Origin: VXNE01 sp963665455 | GTDB taxonomy: Bacteria; Pseudomonadota; Gammaproteobacteria; Pseudomonadales; Azotimanducaceae | Assembly: GCA_963665455.1 (NCBI GenBank) | Contig: OY762279.1 | Location: forward strand, 1,922,001-1,986,000 | Direction of reading: 5' to 3' | DNA length: 64,000 bases | Shown here: positions 54,818 through 61,706 of the stretch, piece by piece | How positions within the stretch are numbered: the first letter of the stretch is position 1 | Layout: every line of letters starts with the position of its first letter | Notes under the pieces: model-generated | Seen by the model: the letters and a program-made list of their open reading frames with translations, nothing else | What the model was told of the DNA's origin: nothing | The model's database searches: none | Position numbers and translations under genes: made by a program

Positions 54818-54858
54818 CTTCAACCACCAGTTTCAACCCCAGAGTTTCAACCCCAGAA
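54803..54858. repeat. Four imperfect copies of TTTCAACCCCAG
   Basis: TTTCAACC recurs at 54803, 54818, 54831 and 54845 with 13-16 bp spacing; the last two are identical over TTTCAACCCCAGA. The first copy encodes the end of the DUF35 protein and the rest lie between it and the thiolase start. Confidence 0.7.
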
Positions 54859-54889
54859 ATAGTGGCCACCGCCACGGAGGAAAGTGTTA

Positions 54890-56038
54890 ATGACTGACGC
54901 ATACGTTGTCGGCGTAGACATGATCAAGTTCGGACGATTCCCCGAAAAGTCCGTTCCGCAACTCGGCTCGGAAGCGGCGCTCATGGCGCTCGACGACTGT
55001 GGTCTCACGATCCAGGACATCGACGCGCTCTACTGCGGCAACCTCGGCCAGTCGAGCGGCATGGTCGGCCAGCGCATCCTGCAGCAGATCGGCCAGACGG
55101 GCATCCCGGTCGTGAACTGCGCGAACGCCTGCGCCACCGGCGCGACGGCGTTCCGCGAGGCCTGGACGTCGGTCAAGGCCGGCCTCTACGACCTCGTGCT
55201 GGCGGTGGGCGTGGAACAGATGGGCAAGGGCCTGCTCGGCAGCGCCGGCGGCGCCACGGGCATCCCGAAGGAAGGGCTGCTCGGCTCCGGCACGATGCCG
55301 ACGGTCTTCGCCGAGGCGGGCATGGAGCATGCGCGCAAGTACGGCACGACCTTCGAGCAGTTCGCCAAGGTGTCGGTGAAGAACCATCACCACTCCACCA
55401 TGAACCCGAAGGCGATGTACCAGATCGAGACGCCCCTCGAGACGGTCATGAACGCCGAGATGATCTCCTACCCCAACACCAAGCTGATGTGCTCGGTGAA
55501 CGTGGACGGGTCGGCGGCGGCGGTGATCGCGAGCGAGCGGAAGGCGCGGGAACTCGGGCTGATGAATCGCGCCATCAAGGTGCGCGCCTCGGTGCTCACG
55601 TCGGACCCGTGGCAGGAACGCGACCTCGTGATGCCGGACGTCAACACCTGCACGCGCAAGGCGGCGGCGGCGGCCTACGAGATGGCCGGGGTCGGCCCGG
55701 ACGACGTGGACCTCATCGAACTGCACGACTGCTTCGCCACGGCGGAGATCCTGCACTACGAGAACCTCGGCATCTGCGGCGACGGCGAAGCCGGCCGGAT
55801 GATCGACGACGGCGAAGTCGCCCTCGGCGGCAGCATCCCCGTCAACGTTTCGGGCGGGCTCCTCTCCAAGGGCCACCCGCTCGGCGCGACGGGCATCGCC
55901 AACATCTACGAGGTGTCCACGCATCTGCGCGGCGAGGCGGGCGACCGCCAGGTGGAGAACGCGCGCATCGGCCTGACCCACGTGATCGGGCTCGGCAGCG
56001 CCTGCGGGATCCACATCCTGGAGAAGGCGGCGGCCTAA
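54890..56038 (+). CDS. Thiolase-family enzyme (acetyl-CoA acetyltransferase/SCP-x type)
   Basis: 382 residues. ATG 54890 has GGAGG nine bases upstream. The reactive Cys is in VVNCANACATGATAFREAW. The C-terminal segments LHDCFATAEILHYENLGICG and GGLLSKGHPLGATGIANIYE contain the HDxF and GHPxGATG motifs of thiolases. It belongs to the lipid-transfer/SCP-x-like group that works with DUF35 proteins. The direction (synthesis or breakdown of beta-ketoacyl-CoA) is not known. No acyl-CoA dehydrogenase or hydratase lies nearby. Confidence 0.87.
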   Translation: MTDAYVVGVDMIKFGRFPEKSVPQLGSEAALMALDDCGLTIQDIDALYCGNLGQSSGMVGQRILQQIGQTGIPVVNCANACATGATAFREAWTSVKAGLYDLVLAVGVEQMGKGLLGSAGGATGIPKEGLLGSGTMPTVFAEAGMEHARKYGTTFEQFAKVSVKNHHHSTMNPKAMYQIETPLETVMNAEMISYPNTKLMCSVNVDGSAAAVIASERKARELGLMNRAIKVRASVLTSDPWQERDLVMPDVNTCTRKAAAAAYEMAGVGPDDVDLIELHDCFATAEILHYENLGICGDGEAGRMIDDGEVALGGSIPVNVSGGLLSKGHPLGATGIANIYEVSTHLRGEAGDRQVENARIGLTHVIGLGSACGIHILEKAAA

Positions 56039-56090
56039 CGGCGGGGTCCGCGCGTCGGCATGCCGCTGGTGCGGCAAGGCCGACGCCCCG

Positions 56091-56247
56091 CTAGGAACGT
56101 CTGAACAAGCCCCTCCATGGACTTGTTCAGGTCGCAAGGCAAAAGCGCGGTTTCGCCTTGCTCCGCAAATTCAATGGCTTACGCCATCGAATTTGGCGGC
56201 ACATCCCTGTGCCGCACTAGGGAAGGTCTTAATCAGACCTTCCCTAG
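56091..56247 (-). mobile_element. Five-hairpin miniature element (MITE), copy B, inverted
   Basis: The reverse complement of 56091-56247 matches copy A (36483-36641) along its whole length with scattered changes, mostly in hairpin loops or as paired changes in stems. It is bordered by CTAG on both sides (56091-56094 and 56244-56247). All five hairpins are kept. It lies between the thiolase and the phosphodiesterase genes. No coding frame is present. Confidence 0.85.
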
Positions 56248-56262
56248 GCCTAGGGTTGAAGG

Positions 56263-56289
56263 GCGCACACGTCCTCGGGGCGTGTGCGC
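56263..56289. repeat. 9-bp inverted repeat upstream of the phosphodiesterase gene
   Basis: GCGCACACG (56263-56271) and CGTGTGCGC (56281-56289) form a hairpin 24 bp before the start at 56314, overlapping the probable leader. It has no T-run. It could reduce ribosome access or serve as an operator. Confidence 0.5.
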
Positions 56290-56313
56290 TCTCTTGCGTT
56301 CTGGTTTCCGGTC

Positions 56314-56799
56314 ATGCGCATCGGCGTCGTCAGCGACACCCACAACAACCTGAAGAACTGCCGCCGCATCGTCGAGCTCTTCAACGAAGCCTCGGTCGAT
56401 GCCGTGGTGCACACCGGCGACATCACCCAAGCCAAGACGCTTCAGGTCTTCGGGGAGTTGGAGGCACCTCTCTACGGGGTCTTCGGCAACAACGATCAGG
56501 AGCGTGCGTCGCTGGAGGAAGCCGTGGCCCGGCTCGGTTTTCGGTTCCAGGATCCGCCGTGGGAGGTCACGTGGGCGGGACGCCGCATCGTCGTCGTGCA
56601 CGACCCGTTGGAGTTCGACGGCGTCCTCGGCCCCGGCCATCAGCTGGCCCTGCACGGCCACACCCACCGCACCCGCGTCGAGCAGCGCGAGTACCACCTG
56701 ATCTTCAACCCCGGTGAGTGTGCCGGCCACATGCAGGGACTCAACGCGGTCGGCGTCGTCGACCTCGAGTCCCTCGACGCGCGGCTGCTGCATTTCTGA
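56314..56799 (+). CDS. YfcE/MJ0936-type metallophosphodiesterase
   Basis: 161 residues. Metal-binding motifs are in order: SDTHNN (D-x-H), VVHTGDIT (GD), GVFGNND (GNxD), VVHD and HGHTH. The fold hydrolyses phosphodiesters; the natural substrate of this family is uncertain. ATG 56314 is chosen because MRIGVVSDTHNN is the family N-terminus; an upstream in-frame start exists at 56284. Confidence 0.9.
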   Translation: MRIGVVSDTHNNLKNCRRIVELFNEASVDAVVHTGDITQAKTLQVFGELEAPLYGVFGNNDQERASLEEAVARLGFRFQDPPWEVTWAGRRIVVVHDPLEFDGVLGPGHQLALHGHTHRTRVEQREYHLIFNPGECAGHMQGLNAVGVVDLESLDARLLHF

Positions 56800-57027
56800 A
56801 CGCGCGAGCTTCGCCGGCGGTCTCGACCTGCGAGGTTTAGGGTCTTTTTCCCACGCTCCGTATGGCGGATTTCTGCCACGTTCCTGCAGAGATGGCTGAA
56901 CGACTGGGCCGCACGGCTGCTTTACAGTCCTTCTTGCCCGACAGCAACCCCCGGGCCGGGCCAAGCGCCCGGAACGGGGCGTGCATCGCGGCGGGCGAGT
57001 CGCTATTCTGAACGGAGGAACGGAAGG

Positions 57028-57549
57028 ATGGGACAGCCGGTGATGGACACCTTGCGGCTATCCAATCGGTTGCGGGAGTCGGGCGTGGAGCCCGGCCAAG
57101 CCGAGGCCATGGCTGGAGCACTTGGCGCGGAACTCGACGAGCACGTTGCGGTGCGGAAGGACTTGGACGCGGGATTCGACGGCGTGCGTTCGGAGATCGC
57201 CCTCACGCGCTCGAACTTAGAGGCCGACATCGACGCCACGCGCTCGAACCTGGACGCCCGGATCGACAGCGTCCGTGCGGAGATCGCCCTCCTGCGCACC
57301 GAGTTCAACACGAAGTTCAACTGGGGGTTCGGGTTGATGCTGGCGTTTCTCTCGGTGCTGGTCGGAATGGGTTGGATTGATCTCAACAAGCCGACTCCGG
57401 CCCCCGCCCCTGCGCCGGCGACGACCATCTACGTTCCATGGGTAGTGCCCGGAACGGCGGTTGCGCAGCCGACACCGAGCGCTGCCGGGCCGGTGGCACC
57501 GGGCCCGAGGTCGGCCGAGTCCGCGCCGGTCCCGCCCGCCCCGGGGTAG
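57028..57549 (+). CDS. Coiled-coil membrane protein, paralogue of the gene at 284-958
   Basis: 173 residues. It starts with a strong GGAGGAACGGAAGG site. The first 50 residues (GQPVMDTLRLSNRLRESGVE and later ELDEHVAVRKDLDAGFDGVR) match the other protein almost residue for residue. Only about two or three coiled-coil units follow before the membrane span (GFGLMLAFLSVLVGMGWI) and a Pro/Ala-rich tail. The function is unknown. The two copies, 56 kb apart, have diverged mainly in repeat number and tail. Confidence 0.8.
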   Translation: MGQPVMDTLRLSNRLRESGVEPGQAEAMAGALGAELDEHVAVRKDLDAGFDGVRSEIALTRSNLEADIDATRSNLDARIDSVRAEIALLRTEFNTKFNWGFGLMLAFLSVLVGMGWIDLNKPTPAPAPAPATTIYVPWVVPGTAVAQPTPSAAGPVAPGPRSAESAPVPPAPG

Positions 57550-57567
57550 GGGGAAACAACTCCGACG

Positions 57568-58335
57568 CTATTTGCCGCTTTCGGCCCTGAAGCGCTCAAG
57601 GAAGCCGAGCACGCGTCTGGCGTTTACGCCCAAGTCCGCGATACCCACCCTGGAGATGGAACGCGCGTCGACGGATGCGCCGTCCCCATCGCCGCGCACG
57701 CGCACGACCAGATCGTCCTTGAAGCCGAACCACAGGGTGGTGTCGGTCGCCTCGACGATGCCGGCCTCCCCATCAACGTTGACGATCTCCAACCCCATCT
57801 CCTCCAAAACGCGCGTCGCCCGCTCCAGTGCAGCCTCCGGGTCGAGGGAGGAACGATACGTGACGAGCTCCGGCCAAGCCCCCCGCTGGGCCTCGGCGAG
57901 GGTCGTCCCGCCGGCGACCGGCTGCTCGGGGTCGTAGGCGAGGGAGTTCGTGCCCGGGGGACGCAGGGCGATGATCGCATCGAACGTAGGCGGATCGATG
58001 GTGTCCGTCGTCACCTGATGGATGGGCGGCACCGAGTTCAGCCGCACGATCTGCACCGCGAACGCGACCAGGACGACCACGCCGACGGCCATTCCGACCA
58101 CCAGCGGAACCACCTCGGATCGCAATGCCTTGCGCAGCGCGAACCAAAGCCCGCCGAGCCCCCAAACCGCCGTCGCGAGGGCGATGGCGATGCCGGCCCC
58201 GCCCACGAGGAAGCCCGTGTTGAACGGCCAGAGGCCGGCCCGGCTACCGAGCGCGCCGACGAGCAATAGCGCGCCGGCGGCCAAGCCCCCCCAGAAAATC
58301 GTCTTCGTCCACCATCTGCTCCCCGTCATAGCCAT
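57568..58335 (-). CDS. DUF1499 membrane protein
   Basis: 255 residues. Three N-terminal membrane helices (GGLAAGALLLVGALGSRAGL, GGAGIAIALATAVWGLGGLW and VVPLVVGMAVGVVVLVAFAV) are followed by a DUF1499 domain. That domain has IHQVTTDTIDPPTFDAIIAL, GIVEATDTTLWFGFKDDLVV and the closing VDARSISRVGIADLGVNARR. The role of DUF1499 is unknown. It is convergent with the coiled-coil protein gene, 18 bp apart. Confidence 0.85.
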   Translation of the reverse strand: MAMTGSRWWTKTIFWGGLAAGALLLVGALGSRAGLWPFNTGFLVGGAGIAIALATAVWGLGGLWFALRKALRSEVVPLVVGMAVGVVVLVAFAVQIVRLNSVPPIHQVTTDTIDPPTFDAIIALRPPGTNSLAYDPEQPVAGGTTLAEAQRGAWPELVTYRSSLDPEAALERATRVLEEMGLEIVNVDGEAGIVEATDTTLWFGFKDDLVVRVRGDGDGASVDARSISRVGIADLGVNARRVLGFLERFRAESGK

Positions 58336-58550
58336 GCTCCGAAGTCAGCGTGCGCGATCCCGGCGCCAACGCAGGCCCGCATCGCGCCAACCATATTGCC
58401 CCGGTATGGCGCACGGCGGAAGTCCCCGGCCGGTCGCGGCGTCCCCTCGCCGCCGCGACGGGCGGCCGCCAAGTCCATGCCCAAGCCCTCTCTTTCCTGT
58501 ATATTTCCGCCGCTTCGCCCCACCCGCCACGCCGCCCCCCGGAGGCCGCC

Positions 58551-59927
58551 GTGCCCGCACAATCCATGGACGAACTGGTCGCGCTGTGCAAGCGCCGGGG
58601 CTTCGTGTTCCAGGCGAGCGACCTCTACGGTGGCTTGCAGGGGGTCTACGACTACGGCCCCCTCGGCGTCGAGCTGAAGAACAACCTGAAGGCCGCCTGG
58701 TGGCGCGCCATGGTCTACGAGCGGGACGACGTGGAGGGGCTGGACTCCGCGATCCTCACGAACCGCAAGGTGCTGCAATACTCCGGTCACGAGGCCACCT
58801 TCACCGACCCGCTCGTGGACTGCCGCCAATGCCGGTCGCGGTGGCGCGCCGACCACCTCGACGGGGTGCGCTGCCCGAAGTGCGGCTCCGATCAACTCAC
58901 GGACCCCCGGCCCTTCAACCTCATGTTCCGCACCCAGGTGGGCCCGGTGGAGGATGCGGCGTCCTCGGCCTACCTGCGGCCGGAGACGGCCCAGTCCATC
59001 TTCACGAACTTCAAGCACGTCCTGGACTCCACCTCGCGCCGCCTGCCGTTCGGCATCGCGCAGATCGGCAAGGCGTTCCGCAACGAGATCACGCCCCGGA
59101 ACTTCATCTTCCGGGTGCGCGAGTTCGAGCAGATGGAGCTGGAGTTCTTCGTCGAACCCGGCACGGACGAGGCGTGGCACGAGACGTGGGTGGAGGCGCG
59201 GCTCGATTGGTGGCGGCGGCAGGGCATCGAGGAGAATCGGCTGGAACTCTATCGCGTGCCGCCGAACGATCTCGCGCACTATTCCAAGGCGACCCTCGAC
59301 GTCATGTACCGCTTCCCGCACGGCGTGGAGGAACTCGAGGGCATCGCCAACCGGACGGACTTCGACCTCGGCTCCCACACCAAGGAGCAGGAGAACCTCG
59401 GCATCGACGCCGCCGTGGCCACGAACCCGGACTCCAACGCCCGCCTCGCCATCCGGGACCAACAGTCCAACACCTGGCGCGTGCCCTACGTCATCGAGCC
59501 CTCCGCCGGCGTGGACCGGGGCGTGCTCGCCGTGCTGAACGAGGCGTACCGGGTCGAGACCCTGGACAACGGATCGGAGCGCACCGTGCTCGGCTTCAAG
59601 CCGCACCTCGCGCCGATCAAGGTCGCCGTGCTGCCGCTCAAGCGGAACCACGAGGGCATCGTCGGCAAGGCCCGGGCCATCCGACGGGACCTGCAAGCGC
59701 TCGGTTTCGGCAGGGTGCTCTACGAGGACACCGGCAACATCGGCAAGGGCTATCGCCGCCACGACGAGGTGGGCACGCCCCTGTGCCTCACCGTCGACTT
59801 CCAGACCATCGAGGACGACGACACCGTCACCGTCCGGGACCGCGACACCATGGCGCAGAGCCGCGTCGCCGTCGCGGATCTCCCGGCGTACGTGCGCGAA
59901 TACTTCGCGGAAGGGGCGGCCGCATGA
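58551..59927 (+). CDS. Glycyl-tRNA synthetase, single-chain alpha2 type
   Basis: 458 residues, class II synthetase. DLYGGLQGVYDYGPLGVELK is the N-terminal block. A zinc-like CRQCRSRWRADHLDGVRCPKCG insert, motif 2 FRNEITPRNFIFRVREFEQM and motif 3 GVDRGVLAVL follow, with an anticodon-binding domain at the end. GTG 58551 has CCGGAGG upstream. This is the archaeal/eukaryotic/actinobacterial-like type; most gammaproteobacteria use the alpha2beta2 GlyQ/GlyS enzyme. It is followed by an ACT-domain gene that overlaps its stop. Transfer into this lineage is likely. Confidence 0.93.
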   Translation: MPAQSMDELVALCKRRGFVFQASDLYGGLQGVYDYGPLGVELKNNLKAAWWRAMVYERDDVEGLDSAILTNRKVLQYSGHEATFTDPLVDCRQCRSRWRADHLDGVRCPKCGSDQLTDPRPFNLMFRTQVGPVEDAASSAYLRPETAQSIFTNFKHVLDSTSRRLPFGIAQIGKAFRNEITPRNFIFRVREFEQMELEFFVEPGTDEAWHETWVEARLDWWRRQGIEENRLELYRVPPNDLAHYSKATLDVMYRFPHGVEELEGIANRTDFDLGSHTKEQENLGIDAAVATNPDSNARLAIRDQQSNTWRVPYVIEPSAGVDRGVLAVLNEAYRVETLDNGSERTVLGFKPHLAPIKVAVLPLKRNHEGIVGKARAIRRDLQALGFGRVLYEDTGNIGKGYRRHDEVGTPLCLTVDFQTIEDDDTVTVRDRDTMAQSRVAVADLPAYVREYFAEGAAA

Positions 59928-60445
59928 GCCGGGTCGTCATCTCCGTCATCGGTCACGACCGTCCGGGACTCGTGAACGATCTGGCGAAGCTCGCCGCCGA
60001 CCTGAACCTCTCCATCGAGGACAGCCGGATGACCGTGCTCGGCGGCGAGTTCGCGGTGCTGATGAGCGTCGTCGGCGGAGACTTGGCGCTACACCGCCTC
60101 GAAACCAAGCTCGGGCGCCTGGCCGACGAGCGGGACCTCGCGTGGCTGCTCCGCCGCACCGGGGAGCGCACCGACGTGGAGGGCCGCGTGCCCTACACCG
60201 TGAGCGTCACGGCCATGGACCATCCCGGCATCGTGCACCGCGTCGCGAGCTTCTTCTCGTCCCGCGACATCAACATCTACAACCTCGACACCGTGAGCGA
60301 ACGCGCCGCCCACACCGGCACGCCGATCTTCTCCCTCATCATGGAGGTGGAGCTGCCGCCGGACGTGCGCATCGCGGAACTGCGCGACGCGTTCTTCTAC
60401 TTCTGCGACGACCACGACCTGGACGCGGAGTTCCGGCCGAGTTGA
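59924..60445 (+). CDS. GcvR-like double ACT-domain regulator
   Basis: 173 residues with two ACT domains: VISVIGHDRPGLVNDLAKLA and, after residue 90, YTVSVTAMDHPGIVHRVASF. This is the plan of GcvR, which in E. coli binds GcvA and senses glycine. The start overlaps the end of the glycyl-tRNA synthetase gene (ATGA), so the pair is translated together. A glycine-linked regulatory role is therefore likely but not shown. Confidence 0.82.
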   Translation: MSRVVISVIGHDRPGLVNDLAKLAADLNLSIEDSRMTVLGGEFAVLMSVVGGDLALHRLETKLGRLADERDLAWLLRRTGERTDVEGRVPYTVSVTAMDHPGIVHRVASFFSSRDINIYNLDTVSERAAHTGTPIFSLIMEVELPPDVRIAELRDAFFYFCDDHDLDAEFRPS

Positions 60446-60603
60446 GGCGGGGCGCGCTAAGTGGTAGCGGACCGACGGCACGCGCCGGCACACCGGCACT
60501 CATTCCATTGGCAACTGTGGGAAGATGGACGTTTTCAATACCCTTTCGATTGGCATCGACGAGCCGGTAGCTGACGAGGGGCCGGCGGTTCAAAAGGACA
60601 ACG

Positions 60604-60867
60604 ATGGCTGAACACTACGACATCGAGGACGAGCGTCGACAGCGCTCGATCCCGGGCGGCGCTGGGAATGGCTTCGACGGAACGTTGCGCCGAGTGGAGA
60701 TCGACATGGCCACGGTAAAGACCGAGGTCAAGAACATCGACAAGAACATGGCGACGAAGAAGGACATCTCCGACTTGAAGGTCTGGATCCTCGTGGGGGT
60801 GCTTGGCGCCATTCCGGTCGGTGTCGGGATCGCCACCCTAGTCATAAGGGCCTTTCCCGGGACCTGA
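60604..60867 (+). CDS. Small coiled-coil membrane protein
   Basis: 87 residues. A short helical segment (LRRVEIDMATVKTEVKNIDK, then NMATKKDISDLK) leads to one membrane span (VWILVGVLGAIPVGVGIATLVI). It resembles small bacterial proteins with an ATKxDxxxLK motif before a C-terminal membrane helix. It echoes the layout of the larger coiled-coil membrane proteins in this window but is not clearly homologous. A possible 28-residue frame (60525-60611) overlaps its start. Confidence 0.6.
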   Translation: MAEHYDIEDERRQRSIPGGAGNGFDGTLRRVEIDMATVKTEVKNIDKNMATKKDISDLKVWILVGVLGAIPVGVGIATLVIRAFPGT

Positions 60868-61066
60868 TCGCCAACAGTTGGGCAGGCCCTTCCGGATCCG
60901 CCTCACTGCCGTAAGGGCGTGCCTGCGGTTTGGGGGCGGCACTTCCGCATCACCGGCTACCCGTGACGCTTGGCGGTACGCCTAGGCGGCCTAGGCGACC
61001 CGCTTCGATTGACAATATCCAACCCCAAACCGCAAGATGCGCGGCCTTGCCCCACGCCCTCCGTCC

Positions 61067-61678
61067 ATGGAATCAGCCCCCGACATCGCTCGCGTCGAGC
61101 ACCGGGTCGCCCTGTGCGACCGCGAGGGGAGGAACGCGCACCGGGGCGGCGTGCTCTGGTTCACCGGCCTGTCGGGGGCGGGCAAGTCCACCCTCGCCTT
61201 CGCCCTCGAGGAACGCCTGTTCCACGAGGGATTTCAGGTCTATGTGCTCGACGGCGACAATCTACGCCACGGCCTGAGCGGCGACCTCGGCTTTTCCCGG
61301 AACGATCGGCGCGAGAACATCCGTCGGGCCGGGGAGGTGGCGGCCCTGTTCGCGGACGCCGGATTCCTGTGCATCGCCGCGTTCATCTCGCCCTACCGCA
61401 CGGACCGGCAGGCCGCCCGCGCGGCGGCACCGGGGCGCTTTCACGAGGTCTACGTGCGGGCGGACCTCGCCACCTGCGAGCGGCGGGACCCGAAGGGCCT
61501 CTACCGCAAGGCCCGCGCCGGCCAAATCCGGAACTTCACCGCCGTGGACGATGTGTATGAACCGCCGGAGCGGCCCTCGTTGACCATCGACACCATCGCG
61601 CACGGCGTGGACGACTGCGTGGCGACGCTGGTCGACTACGTGACGGCCAACTTCCGCGTGGACGAGCGGGCCAAGTGA
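61067..61678 (+). CDS. cysC: Adenylylsulfate (APS) kinase
   Basis: 203 residues. The canonical P-loop GLSGAGKSTLAFALEERLF, VLDGDNLRHGLSGDLGFSRN, RRENIRRAGEVAALF and the CIAAFISPYRTDRQAARAAA block are all intact. It phosphorylates APS to PAPS. The sulfotransferase-fusion gene starts within 30 bases of its stop on the same strand, so the product probably feeds that enzyme. ATG 61067 gives the usual N-terminus. Confidence 0.94.
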   Translation: MESAPDIARVEHRVALCDREGRNAHRGGVLWFTGLSGAGKSTLAFALEERLFHEGFQVYVLDGDNLRHGLSGDLGFSRNDRRENIRRAGEVAALFADAGFLCIAAFISPYRTDRQAARAAAPGRFHEVYVRADLATCERRDPKGLYRKARAGQIRNFTAVDDVYEPPERPSLTIDTIAHGVDDCVATLVDYVTANFRVDERAK

Positions 61679-61706
61679 CGCTCTGGATCGCGGCGTGGAC
61701 GCTGAC

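Noticed and set aside
60525..60611. A 28-residue frame just before the small membrane protein
   Set aside because: It is too short and has no family; it may be a leader, but the sequence alone does not support that.
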